Shown here: positions 1 to 8,562 of the stretch, piece by piece
How positions within the stretch are numbered: the stretch's first letter is position 1
Layout of the letters: every line of letters begins with the position of its first letter
Source: an uncultured Aquimarina sp.
GTDB taxonomy: Bacteria; Bacteroidota; Bacteroidia; Flavobacteriales; Flavobacteriaceae
Direction of reading: 5' to 3'
NCBI GenBank assembly: GCA_947500505.1
Contig: CANMSL010000017.1
Span: forward strand, 33,530-97,529
DNA length: 64,000 nucleotides
The notes under the pieces: generated by a model
Databases searched by the model: none
What the model was told of the DNA's origin: nothing
What the model saw: only the letters and a program-made list of their open reading frames with translations
Translations under genes and position numbers: made by a program

Positions 1-116
1 AGAACGAAGAGAAAAAACGTCTAAAAGAAGAAAAAAAGAAAAAGAAAGAAGAAGAAAAAAGAAAAAAAGCGGAAGAAAAAAAGAAAAAAGAGGAAGATGA
101 CAATGATAATGGGTAG
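1..116 (+). CDS. C-terminal end of a Lys/Glu-rich protein (partial)
   Basis: The window opens inside a plus-strand frame (codons in register with base 3) that closes at TAG 114-116. The roughly 37 visible residues are almost entirely Lys and Glu with a few Arg, then a short acidic end (EEDDNDNG). Such a tail is probably helical and solvent exposed. Charged tails of this kind occur on unrelated proteins, so the family cannot be named from this piece. Confidence 0.6.
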   Translation, partial: NEEKKRLKEEKKKKKEEEKRKKAEEKKKKEEDDNDNG

Positions 117-259
117 TCTTTTCTATCAATTAAAATCACACTATGATAAATTTCTCCGAGGCAATTTTTCTTAGCATCTTAAAGAATTATGTTTTCGAAA
201 TTTAGACATTTACGAATTAAGACAAAATTCGTGGGTATCAAACCCTCCCAAAATAAAGA

Positions 260-290
260 GCTAAGTGTTCGACACTTAGCTTCTTTTTTT
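260..290 (+). terminator. Rho-independent terminator
   Basis: A perfect 9-bp stem (GCTAAGTGT / ACACTTAGC, 260-280) with a TCG loop is followed by a T-rich run at 281-290. It lies about 145 bp behind the partial gene ending at 116. A 61-codon frame running across it (189-374) is therefore not a credible gene. The rest of the 117-441 gap holds only the -7 box listed below. Confidence 0.75.
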
Positions 291-413
291 GATCATTCTA
301 CCAAAATGAAGTGGCGTATATTTGATGTATATCAGATAGATTCTGATAAAATGATTTATACCATTAACTTATAAATTGAGGCATTTCCATTAACATATTT
401 GCCAAAAGGGTTA

Positions 414-421
414 TATATTTG
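414..421 (+). promoter_or_regulatory. -7 box (TATATTTG)
   Basis: TATATTTG fits the Bacteroidota -7 consensus TAnnTTTG and lies 20 bp before the ATG at 442. No TTG sits at the usual 17-23 bp upstream, so only the -7 half is well supported. Confidence 0.5.
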
Positions 422-441
422 CTACGAACTAGAGAAGATGT

Positions 442-1560
442 ATGATTACGATAAAAGAAATTACCTCTAAGGCAGATTTGACCACTTTTGTTAAGTTTCC
501 CTTCGAATTATATAAAGACTCCCCTTATTATGTTCCTTCTATAATTAAAGAAGAATTGGATGTAATGAATCCAAAAAAAAATCCTGTTTTCAAAAATGCT
601 GAAGCTAAATATTTTCTGGCGTACAATAAAAACACCATTGTTGGTAGAATAGCAGCAATTATTAATTGGATTGAAGTAAATGAACAACAAAAACCAAAAG
701 TACGTTTTGGATGGTTTGATGTTATTGATGATATTGAAGTCACAAAGGCGCTATTAGAAAAAGTAGCTGACTTTGGGAGGAAACATTCATTAGAGTATAT
801 GGAAGGTCCGGTCGGATTTTCTAATATGGATAAGGCTGGTATACTAATAAAAGGGTTCGAAGAACTTAATACTATGATTACCTGGTATAATTATCCATAT
901 TATCAAAAACATATGGAACGGCTAGATTTTGATGATGCGGCAACCTGGGTAGAATACAAAATAAAAGTTCCTAAGGAAACAAAAGAAAAAGTAGTTAAGT
1001 TCGCAAAAATTATTAAGGAACGTTACCAACTTCAATTGCTTAAATTTAAGAAAAGTAAAGACCTATTGAAGTATGCTGATGACATGTTTGATTTACTAAA
1101 CAAAACGTACAGTAGTCTTCAAACTTTCGTACCCATACAGCAATACCAAATCGAAATGTATAAGAAAAAATACCTGCCATATTTAAATCCGGAATATATT
1201 ACCTGTATTGCCGATAAAAATGGTAAGTTAATTGCTTTTTCGATTGTGATGCCTTCATTCTCTAAAGCCTTGAAAAAAATGAATGGCAAAATATATCCTT
1301 TAAAATTTTTACATATTCTTAAAGCACAAAGAAGAAATGACACGGCCGCATTCTATCTTATTGGAGTTGACCCTGAATATCAAAACAAAGGAGTTACTGC
1401 ACTTATATTTAAGGAAATGAATGAAACATTTATTCGTAATGGTATAGAAATGGTAGAAACTAATCCCGAGCTAGAAGAAAACAAAGCTATACAGGCTTTA
1501 TGGAATGATTACGAACACGAACAGCATAAAAAGCGAAGAACGTATCGAAAAGATATTTAA
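442..1560 (+). CDS. GNAT-fold acyltransferase, 372 aa
   Basis: This belongs to a roughly 370-residue GNAT family common in Bacteroidota. The acyl-CoA binding motif A is visible near the C-terminus as GVDPEYQNKGV (residues about 308-318), after the strand FYLIG. The N-terminal half (FPFELYKDSPYYVPSI, FGWFDVIDD, EGPVGFSNMDKAG) is characteristic of this family; members are sometimes mislabelled as GTP cyclohydrolase. It has no signal peptide. The gene converges on an alpha-oxoamine synthase across a shared terminator. Because N-acylation follows the synthase step in sphingolipid and sulfonolipid pathways, and GNAT-fold bacterial ceramide synthases are known, I infer that it may N-acylate a capnine-like base. 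The fold is secure; the substrate is inference. Confidence 0.8.
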   Translation: MITIKEITSKADLTTFVKFPFELYKDSPYYVPSIIKEELDVMNPKKNPVFKNAEAKYFLAYNKNTIVGRIAAIINWIEVNEQQKPKVRFGWFDVIDDIEVTKALLEKVADFGRKHSLEYMEGPVGFSNMDKAGILIKGFEELNTMITWYNYPYYQKHMERLDFDDAATWVEYKIKVPKETKEKVVKFAKIIKERYQLQLLKFKKSKDLLKYADDMFDLLNKTYSSLQTFVPIQQYQIEMYKKKYLPYLNPEYITCIADKNGKLIAFSIVMPSFSKALKKMNGKIYPLKFLHILKAQRRNDTAAFYLIGVDPEYQNKGVTALIFKEMNETFIRNGIEMVETNPELEENKAIQALWNDYEHEQHKKRRTYRKDI

Positions 1561-1570
1561 CCTATAAAAA

Positions 1571-1597
1571 AATCCGCTCAATAGCGGATTTTTTTAT
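1571..1597. terminator. Bidirectional terminator
   Basis: The hairpin AATCCGCT / AGCGGATT (1571-1590) has an A-run on its left and a T-run on its right. It lies between the stop codons of two convergent genes (1560 and 1622) and can end transcription from both sides. Confidence 0.85.
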
Positions 1598-1621
1598 GTT
1601 ATTATATTGAAAATGGAAACA

Positions 1622-2881
1622 TTACTCTCCCATAGCCTCAGCTAACGCAGCTGACATCCTTTTGTAGGTTCCATTTTCTAAAGTTTCTCTAATAGCAGAA
1701 AATGCATTTAAAGTATCTTCAATATCCTGCATCGTGTGAGAAGCTGTTGGGATCAATCTTAGCAAGATCATTCCTTTAGGAATAACAGGATACACGACTA
1801 TAGAACAAAAAACACCGTGATTTTCTCTTAAATCTTTGACTAAAGCCATTGCTTCGGGTATACTCCCTTTTAAATAGACCGGGGTAACGCAACTTTGTGT
1901 AGTTCCTAAATCAAAACCTCTATCGCGTAAACCACTTTGTAGAGCATTTACATTCTCCCATAACTTTGCTTTTAACTCAGGCATGGTGCGTAACATATCC
2001 AGGCGTTTTAATGCTCCAACTACTAATTGCATTTGCAATGATTTGGCAAACATCTGAGAACGAAGATTATACTTTAAATAATCTATGATCTCCTTATCAG
2101 CAGCAATAAAAGCCCCTGTACTCGCCATAGATTTAGCAAATGTGGCAAAATATACATCGATATCATTCTGAATGCCTTGCTCCTCTCCTGTTCCTGCACC
2201 TGTGGCTCCTAAAGTTCCAAAACCGTGTGCATCATCTACAAATAATCTAAAATTATACTTTTCTTTTAACGCTACAATTTCTTTCAATCTTCCCTGTTCG
2301 CCACGCATACCGAATACTCCTTCAGAGATTAATAAAATTCCTCCTCCGGTTTTTTCAGCCATTTTAGTAGCTCTCATCAAATTCTTCTCTATACTCTCAA
2401 TATCATTATGGCGATAAGTGTATCGCTGTCCCTGATGTAATCTAACACCATCAATGATACAAGCGTGAGCATCGACATCATATACGATAATATCGTCTTT
2501 GCTTACCAGTGCGTCTATAGTTGACACCATTCCCTGGTATCCAAAATTCAACAAATATGCTGCTTCTTTATGTACAAATTCAGCCAGTTCATTTTGTAAT
2601 TGTTCGTGGAGATCCGTATGTCCGCTCATCATTCTGGCACCCATTGGATACGCAGAACCGTAAGCGGCTGCAGCTTCTGCATCCACTTTACGAACTTCTT
2701 TCATATTGGCAAGCCCCAAATAATCATTAATACTCCAGGTAACTACTTCTCTACCCTGAAACTTCATTCTATTTGATATTGGTCCTTCTAGCTTCGGAAA
2801 AACAAAATATCCTTCTGCCTTATCTGCCCATTTCCCCAAAGGGCCTTTGTCCTTATAAATTTTATCAAATAAATCTCTCAT
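1622..2881 (-). CDS. Alpha-oxoamine synthase; probable cysteate acyltransferase or serine palmitoyltransferase
   Basis: A PLP-dependent fold-type I enzyme of 419 aa from the family of serine palmitoyltransferase, KBL and BioF. The PLP-binding Asp/His pair is in FVDDAHGFG (Asp217, His219) and the Schiff-base lysine is Lys250 in FATFAKSMASTGAF. These enzymes condense an amino acid with an acyl thioester, releasing CO2, to give a 3-keto base. With serine the product is 3-ketosphinganine; with cysteate it is 3-ketocapnine, the first step of sulfonolipid synthesis (enzyme called SulA or CapA). A cysteine/cysteate synthase homologue directly upstream on the same strand favours the cysteate route. 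The 150-bp gap holds a terminator for that upstream gene, so the two may be transcribed separately. Confidence 0.85.
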   Translation of the reverse strand: MRDLFDKIYKDKGPLGKWADKAEGYFVFPKLEGPISNRMKFQGREVVTWSINDYLGLANMKEVRKVDAEAAAAYGSAYPMGARMMSGHTDLHEQLQNELAEFVHKEAAYLLNFGYQGMVSTIDALVSKDDIIVYDVDAHACIIDGVRLHQGQRYTYRHNDIESIEKNLMRATKMAEKTGGGILLISEGVFGMRGEQGRLKEIVALKEKYNFRLFVDDAHGFGTLGATGAGTGEEQGIQNDIDVYFATFAKSMASTGAFIAADKEIIDYLKYNLRSQMFAKSLQMQLVVGALKRLDMLRTMPELKAKLWENVNALQSGLRDRGFDLGTTQSCVTPVYLKGSIPEAMALVKDLRENHGVFCSIVVYPVIPKGMILLRLIPTASHTMQDIEDTLNAFSAIRETLENGTYKRMSAALAEAMGE

Positions 2882-2978
2882 CTACCGCAAATTTGATTTC
2901 TTTAAGTGTGCGAAAATACAGAAAATTGATGTGATAGCATAATTATATCCAAAATCACTACAATAAACTATTTTTTCA

Positions 2979-3010
2979 TAAAAAAAGCATCTGTAAAATA
3001 CCAGATGCTT
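2979..3010 (-). terminator. Terminator of the PLP synthase gene
   Basis: The perfect 9-bp stem AAGCATCTG / CAGATGCTT (2985-3010) has an 8-nt loop, and the plus-strand A-run before it reads as a U-run on the minus transcript. It lies just behind the stop at 3031. Confidence 0.85.
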
Positions 3011-3030
3011 CAATATATTTTTTATTAAAA

Positions 3031-4071
3031 TTACTTAACAAACTGAACTTTTGTAGCGTCCTCTTCGTGAACACTATCAAAAAATCCTTGTTCCATCATC
3101 CACTCATCACTAAATACCTTACTCATATAACGAGAACCGTGATCGGGCAAAATGATTACAACATTGCTGTTTTCATCAAATTCTCCCTGCTTTGCTAATT
3201 GTTTTGCTCCTTGTATGGCAGCCCCACTGGTATACCCTAAAAAAAGGCCTTCACTTTTTACCAATTCTCTAGCCGTATGGGCACTTTCCTCGTCGCTAAC
3301 CTTCTCAAATTTATCAATCATATCAAAATCTGTTGCCGTAGGTATAAGATTTTTACCTAAACCTTCGATTCTATACGGATAAATCTCTTCTTCATCAAAT
3401 TCTTTGGTCTCGTGGTATTTTTTCAAAACTGATCCATAGGCATCAATTCCTAATATTCGAATATCACTATTTTGTTCTTTCAAATACTTTGCTGTTCCAG
3501 AGATGGTGCCTCCAGTTCCACAACAAGCAACAAAATGGGTAACCTTTCCATTCGTTTGATTCCAAACCTCTGGTCCGGTGGAGTTATAATGCGCATCAAT
3601 ATTCAATTCGTTGAAATATTGATTTATGTAAACAGATCCTTGTGTTTCTTCGTGAAGCCTCTTGGCTACCTGATAATAGGATCTTGGATCATCAGCACTT
3701 ACATGTGCAGGACACACATATACTTTTGCACCCATATTTTTAAGCATGGCGATCTTATCCTTAGACGATTTTGAACTAACTGCTAAGATACACTCATAGC
3801 CTTTTATTACACTAACCATCGCCAAACTGAATCCGGTATTCCCACTGGTTGTCTCAATGATAGTACTACCGGGTTTTAAAATACCTTTTCGTTCAGCTTC
3901 TTCGATTATATAAAGTGCAATTCTATCTTTGGTGGAATGCCCTGGGTTGAAAGATTCTATTTTTGCATAGAAATTTCCCGGAAAGCCTTTCATAATTCTG
4001 TTCAGTTTTACAAGTGGGGTATCACCTATAAGCTCTAAAACATTATTATAAGCCTGAATATCTTCTCTCAT
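3031..4071 (-). CDS. Cysteine synthase-family PLP enzyme; candidate cysteate synthase
   Basis: A fold-type II PLP enzyme of 346 aa in the CysK/CBS family. The lysine that binds PLP is in NPGHSTKDR (Lys48), the substrate loop is TTSGNTGFS (about 74-82), and the phosphate-binding glycine loop is CGTGGTISGTA. There is no CBS or other extra domain. The family makes cysteine from activated serine and sulfide, but members also use sulfite and phosphoserine to make L-cysteate. The next gene downstream on the same strand is an alpha-oxoamine synthase that would use cysteate to start sulfonolipid synthesis, so I favour cysteate synthase. Sequence alone does not exclude an ordinary cysteine synthase. 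Confidence 0.8.
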   Translation of the reverse strand: MREDIQAYNNVLELIGDTPLVKLNRIMKGFPGNFYAKIESFNPGHSTKDRIALYIIEEAERKGILKPGSTIIETTSGNTGFSLAMVSVIKGYECILAVSSKSSKDKIAMLKNMGAKVYVCPAHVSADDPRSYYQVAKRLHEETQGSVYINQYFNELNIDAHYNSTGPEVWNQTNGKVTHFVACCGTGGTISGTAKYLKEQNSDIRILGIDAYGSVLKKYHETKEFDEEEIYPYRIEGLGKNLIPTATDFDMIDKFEKVSDEESAHTARELVKSEGLFLGYTSGAAIQGAKQLAKQGEFDENSNVVIILPDHGSRYMSKVFSDEWMMEQGFFDSVHEEDATKVQFVK

Positions 4072-4162
4072 AAGGTTGTGTTTTACACAGATCAGCAGAA
4101 CTAGAAAAGGGGAGTCTACAGTCTGTCACAAAAACGCTACGAAGTTACATGAATTTTTTGAA

Positions 4163-6223
4163 TTAATTCTTTATACCTTCTAAATCTAACAAAAAAGCAT
4201 ACTCTTCTGCCACTTCTTTGAGTGCCTCAAATCTTCCTGAAGCTCCTCCATGACCAGCGTCCATATTAGTATGTAATAACAATTTATTAGTATCGGTCTT
4301 TAATTCTCTTAACTTAGCTACCCACTTAGCAGGCTCCCAATACTGTACCTGAGAATCATGTAATCCGGTAGTAACTAAAATATTTGGATATTCTTGTGAA
4401 ACTACATTATCATAAGGTGAGTATGATTTCATGTATTCATAATACTCCTTATCATTTGGGTTTCCCCATTCATCATACTCGCCGGTAGTCAATGGAATGG
4501 TATCATCCAACATGGTTGTCACTACATCCACAAACGGAACTGCAGCTACTATTCCGTTATAGAGCTGAGAAGCCATATTTATAACAGCCCCCATCAATAA
4601 ACCACCTGCAGATCCACCCATAGCGTATAAATGTTCTGAAGATGTATATCCCTCTTCAATCAAAAATTTAGAGCAATCTATAAAATCACTGAATGTATTT
4701 TTCTTTTTAAATAACTTACCATCTTCATACCAGGAACGTCCAAGGTACTCTCCACCTCTTACATGTGCAATTGCATAAACAAAACCTCTATCCAATAAAC
4801 TTAGTCTTACTGTAGAAAAATACGGATCTATTGTAGAGCCGTAGGATCCATAAGCGTATTGAAGTAATGGATTGGCACCATCTTTTTTGACAGTATTCTT
4901 GTAAACTAACGATATGGGTACCTTGGTTCCATCAAATGCAGTCGCCCATACACGCTCTGATATATAATTATCTTTATTAAAACCACCCCCTAACACCTCC
5001 TGTTCTTTCATAACCACTTTTTCTCGTGTTTCCATATTGAAATCAATTACAGAATTAGGAGTTATAAGAGAATTGTAGGCATATCTTAGTATTTTAGTAT
5101 CGAAATCCACATTGGTACTTACATAAGCGGTGTACGTCTCATTATCAAACGGAAGGTAATATTCTTTGGTACCATCCCACTTTTTGATATTAATTCTATT
5201 CAATCCATTGCTACGTTCGCTTATAACCAAATACTCTTTAAAAATATCAACATCTTCTAATAAAACATCTTTACGATGAGGGATTAAATCTATCCAATTT
5301 TCCTTTAATGTATTTTCTTGTGAAACCTTCATTAGTTTAAAATTCTTGGCTTCATCTGCATTGGTTAGTACATAAAAATTATCCTCATAATGTGCTATTC
5401 CGTATTCTAAACCTCTAATTCTTGGCTGAAAAACAGCAAAATTTTCTGTTGGACAATCTGCTTTTAAAATATGATATTCTGAGGTAAGCGTGCTACTGGA
5501 TCCTATAACAATATATTCCTTCGACTTTGTCTTATATACAAATGTATTAAAAGTGTCATCCTTTTCGTGATAAACCTCTATATCGTCATTAGAATCTGTA
5601 CCCAGTGTATGTCTCAGTATTTTATAAGATCTTAATGTTTCATTATCTTTTTTAGTGTAAAACAAGGTTTTACTATCAGCTGCCCAGGTGCTTCCACCTG
5701 TAGTAGTTTCAATTGTCTCCGGATATATTTCACCTGTAATAAGATTTTTAATACGTATGGTATATTTCCTTCTACTTACAGTATCTATACCAAAAGCAAT
5801 CAAGGTATTATCAGGGCTTACGTTTAATCCCACCATTCTAAAATACGGATGCCCTTCCGCTTCTATATTACAATCGAATAAAATTTCTTCTGGAGCATCC
5901 AGATTTTCTTTTTTTCTGGAATATATAGGATAATCTTTACCTGTTTCATATCGTGTAATATACCAATATCCATTTAGTTTGTATGGCACTGAAGCGTCAT
6001 CCTCCTTGATGCGGCTTTTCATTTCTTCAAAAAGTTTTTTCTGAAAATCTTTGGTATGCGAAGTCATTCTATCATTATACTCATTTTCACGTTCTAAATA
6101 GTCAATCACTTCCGGATTATCTATGTCATTTAACCAGAAGTAATCATCGATACGAATATCACCATGTTTTTTCAGGTATTTAGGCTTTTTGTCTACCCTG
6201 GGACTTTGTACTTCTATCTCCAA
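4163..6223 (-). CDS. ptrB: Oligopeptidase B, S9 family, 686 aa
   Basis: A prolyl-oligopeptidase family serine peptidase: an N-terminal seven-bladed beta-propeller (roughly residues 70-400) followed by an alpha/beta-hydrolase domain. The nucleophile elbow GGSAGG gives Ser538. Asp623 (GLHDSQV) and His658 (AGHGGASGR) complete the triad. The opening (KPKYLKKHGDIRIDDYFWLND) is typical of oligopeptidase B, which cleaves after Lys/Arg in short peptides. There is no signal peptide, so it is probably cytosolic. It stands alone between two divergent or unrelated neighbours. The length is normal for the family. Confidence 0.92.
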   Translation of the reverse strand: MEIEVQSPRVDKKPKYLKKHGDIRIDDYFWLNDIDNPEVIDYLERENEYNDRMTSHTKDFQKKLFEEMKSRIKEDDASVPYKLNGYWYITRYETGKDYPIYSRKKENLDAPEEILFDCNIEAEGHPYFRMVGLNVSPDNTLIAFGIDTVSRRKYTIRIKNLITGEIYPETIETTTGGSTWAADSKTLFYTKKDNETLRSYKILRHTLGTDSNDDIEVYHEKDDTFNTFVYKTKSKEYIVIGSSSTLTSEYHILKADCPTENFAVFQPRIRGLEYGIAHYEDNFYVLTNADEAKNFKLMKVSQENTLKENWIDLIPHRKDVLLEDVDIFKEYLVISERSNGLNRINIKKWDGTKEYYLPFDNETYTAYVSTNVDFDTKILRYAYNSLITPNSVIDFNMETREKVVMKEQEVLGGGFNKDNYISERVWATAFDGTKVPISLVYKNTVKKDGANPLLQYAYGSYGSTIDPYFSTVRLSLLDRGFVYAIAHVRGGEYLGRSWYEDGKLFKKKNTFSDFIDCSKFLIEEGYTSSEHLYAMGGSAGGLLMGAVINMASQLYNGIVAAVPFVDVVTTMLDDTIPLTTGEYDEWGNPNDKEYYEYMKSYSPYDNVVSQEYPNILVTTGLHDSQVQYWEPAKWVAKLRELKTDTNKLLLHTNMDAGHGGASGRFEALKEVAEEYAFLLDLEGIKN

Positions 6224-6331
6224 TGTTCTTTCTTTATAATAGTTACGTGAAGTTGCAAAAGTAAGAGTTCGTCAGAATATAACTCACATACTTTTCATAA
6301 TAATCTCTTAGTTTATTAACAGGTAAAATAC

Positions 6332-6339
6332 TAATTTTG
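6332..6339 (+). promoter_or_regulatory. -7 box (TAATTTTG) of ybaB
   Basis: TAATTTTG fits TAnnTTTG and is 30 bp before the ATG at 6370. No -33 TTG is visible at the proper distance. Confidence 0.45.
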
Positions 6340-6369
6340 TTCTTAATAAATCATTAAAATAAAACACTA

Positions 6370-6693
6370 ATGTTTGGAGACATGATGGGAATGATGGGTA
6401 AATTAAAAGAAACCCAGAAAAAAGTTGAAGAAACTAAAAAGAGACTAGATACTGTTTTAGTAGATGAAAATAGTTCTGATAATCTGTTACAAGTAACGAT
6501 CACTGCAAATCGCGAAATCAAAAGTATTTCTATTTCTGATGAATTACTCAATGATAGGGAACAGTTAGAAGACTACCTAATTCTTACACTTAACAAAGCT
6601 ATTAAAAAAGCTACAGAAGTAAATGAAGCAGAGTTAGCGGCTGTAGCTAAGGAAGGAATGCCAGATATACCTGGTTTAGATCTATTTAAGTAA
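6370..6693 (+). CDS. YbaB/EbfC nucleoid-associated protein, 107 aa
   Basis: A small DNA-binding protein of the YbaB/EbfC family, which form tweezer-like dimers and bind DNA without strong sequence preference. The Met-rich start (MFGDMMGMMGKLKETQKKVEE) is followed by a long helix, then the beta-sheet core VTITANREIKSISI, and a C-terminal helix ending in the Met/Pro/Gly-rich tail usual for the family. In many bacteria the gene lies next to dnaX/recR; here it stands alone with its own -7 box. Confidence 0.88.
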   Translation: MFGDMMGMMGKLKETQKKVEETKKRLDTVLVDENSSDNLLQVTITANREIKSISISDELLNDREQLEDYLILTLNKAIKKATEVNEAELAAVAKEGMPDIPGLDLFK

Positions 6694-7156
6694 ACCAAGT
6701 TGGTTTTCTAAAACAAAAGTGGGATGTCCAAATAGGCAAGATTATAGTTGGGTCTACGATTACTTCCGTTTACTCCTTTAGAAAGTAAATATATTATTAA
6801 AGTACGGTCTATGTATTCAGAAAGACTTCTCTTACTGTTTTAGACCTTCTGAAATATATATAAAGGTTACCCCGATTTTAGCTCTGAAATTATTTTTGAA
6901 AAAAAGTTTTAATCAAATATCGACAAAAACTTTAGTTTTGATTATTTATAAAATGTATTTAGAAATATCAAATTATATATATTAAAAGATAGTATTATGA
7001 TTTATATCTAAAGACTATTTAGATTATTGATATACTATGCTTTTAATTTGATAAATCCACCTTAAAAACATGATATACTATTTTTATATTTTTCTTTCTG
7101 CTATTTATTCTATATTTTTATCAAAATCATTCTAAAATTCTTTAAAACTCTACAAT
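6694..7156. other. 463-bp intergenic region, very AT-rich
   Basis: No frame with convincing codons, no strong hairpin with a T-run and no full promoter could be supported. The segment before 7157 is extremely AT-rich and presumably carries the promoter of the YegP-like gene. Confidence 0.5.
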
Positions 7157-7480
7157 ATGTTTGAACTCAAAAACAAGGAGGGATCCAATAATTTTCATTT
7201 TACCTTAAAAGCAAAAAATGGACAGGTAATTTTAAGCAGTGAAGTATACAACAGTAAAGCAGCAGCCGTAAACGGAATTGCATCAGTACAAAAAAATGCT
7301 CCGGAAGATGGCAGATATGAAAGAAAAACCGCTAAAGACGGAAAATTCTTTTTTAATCTTAAAGCCACTAATGGTCAGGTAATCGGTAGTAGTCAGATGT
7401 ATTCTTCTGAATCAGGAATGGAAAATGGAATTAATTCTGTTAAAGAAAATGCACCAGGAGCTGACACTAAGGAAATTTAA
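7157..7480 (+). CDS. YegP family protein (two DUF1508 repeats)
   Basis: The 107 residues are two copies of the short DUF1508/YegP beta-motif. Copy 1 is FHFTLKAKNGQVILSSEVY with GIASVQKNAP; copy 2 is FFFNLKATNGQVIGSSQMY with GINSVKENAP. The two-repeat form is the normal architecture. The biochemical role is unknown; it is cytosolic and often induced by stress in other bacteria. It is followed by a strong terminator. Confidence 0.88.
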   Translation: MFELKNKEGSNNFHFTLKAKNGQVILSSEVYNSKAAAVNGIASVQKNAPEDGRYERKTAKDGKFFFNLKATNGQVIGSSQMYSSESGMENGINSVKENAPGADTKEI

Positions 7481-7509
7481 ATTTATTAAGTGTTATATTT
7501 TATAAATCT

Positions 7510-7545
7510 AAATAAAGCTGTTCAATAATATGAACAGCTTTATTT
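7510..7545. terminator. Bidirectional terminator
   Basis: A perfect 15-bp stem (AAATAAAGCTGTTCA / TGAACAGCTTTATTT) with a 6-nt loop sits between the YegP-like gene and the stop codon of the convergent aldolase gene at 7546. Confidence 0.85.
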
Positions 7546-8562
7546 TTATTGGGGTTTCTGTAGTAATTCTAAAAAATATTCGTGCATTTCACTGGTATAA
7601 TCAAGATGAGTCACAAACCTTAGTTTTCCTTGGCCCATGCCATAAAAGTGAATATTTCTGGAAGCCATATTAGCTATAAATTCTTTTTCATTACCATCAA
7701 TGGTAAAAATAATAATATTTGTATCTATTGGCTCTACACTAGTCACAAAGGATACTTTTTTTAAAACTTCTCCTATTTCTTTCGCTTTTTTGTGGTCTTC
7801 ACTTAGACGGTGCAAGTGATTCTCTACCGCATATAATCCAGCCGCTGCCATATATCCTATTTGACGCATCCCGCCACCCAGAATTTTCCTTACGCGAATC
7901 GATTTTTCCATAATATCTTGATTACCAATCAATACCGAACCCATTGGCGCGCCCAATCCTTTGCTAAGGCATACAGATATTGTATCAAACACTTTCCCAT
8001 ATTGTTTAGGGTCTTCTTTTTTAGCAACGATAGCATTCCACAACCTTGCACCGTCTAAATGATATCCAAGGTTATGATCGGAACATACTTTCTTGATTTT
8101 TAATATTTCCTGAAAATCATAACAAGCACCACCACCTTTATTTGTTGTATTCTCGATACATACCAAACTGGTTAAAGGACTATGATAAAAATCCGGTGGA
8201 TTAATGGACGTCAGAACTTGATCTGCCGTTATCATACCTCTATGCCCATCAATTAACTTACACGAAACCCCACTGTTAAATGAAACTCCACCTCCTTCAT
8301 AGTTGTATACATGTGCATACTTATCGGCTATGAGTTGTTCACCAGGTTGTGTATGTAATTTTATAGCCGCTTGATTAGCCATACTTCCTGACGGAAAAAA
8401 CAGTGCATTATCTTTACCAAACATTTCCGCTATTCTTTTTTCGAGGGCGTTAACCGTTGGATCCTCTTTATATACATCGTCTCCTACTGTAGCATTTAAT
8501 ATGGCATTTAACATATTCGAGGTAGGCTTAGTGACCGTATCACTTCTAAGGTCTATTGTCAT
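7546..8562 (-). CDS. ltaE: Low-specificity L-threonine aldolase
   Basis: A fold-type I PLP enzyme of 338 aa that splits L-threonine and allo-threonine into glycine and acetaldehyde. The opening IDLRSDTVTKPT is the family hallmark. The PLP-binding region is visible as HLDGARLWNA, and the Schiff-base lysine as SVCLSKGLGAPMGSV. No signal peptide. Its ATG overlaps the stop of the upstream metalloprotease gene by 4 bp, so the two are probably cotranscribed and translationally coupled. Confidence 0.93.
   Translation of the reverse strand: MTIDLRSDTVTKPTSNMLNAILNATVGDDVYKEDPTVNALEKRIAEMFGKDNALFFPSGSMANQAAIKLHTQPGEQLIADKYAHVYNYEGGGVSFNSGVSCKLIDGHRGMITADQVLTSINPPDFYHSPLTSLVCIENTTNKGGGACYDFQEILKIKKVCSDHNLGYHLDGARLWNAIVAKKEDPKQYGKVFDTISVCLSKGLGAPMGSVLIGNQDIMEKSIRVRKILGGGMRQIGYMAAAGLYAVENHLHRLSEDHKKAKEIGEVLKKVSFVTSVEPIDTNIIIFTIDGNEKEFIANMASRNIHFYGMGQGKLRFVTHLDYTSEMHEYFLELLQKPQ

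Noticed and set aside
215..280. Possible tRNA
   Set aside because: GGGTATCAAACCCTCCC looks superficially like a T-arm, but no acceptor stem, D-arm or anticodon arm can be formed around it.
189..374. 61-codon plus-strand frame
   Set aside because: It runs straight through a perfect hairpin with a T-run (260-290) and has no family-like sequence.
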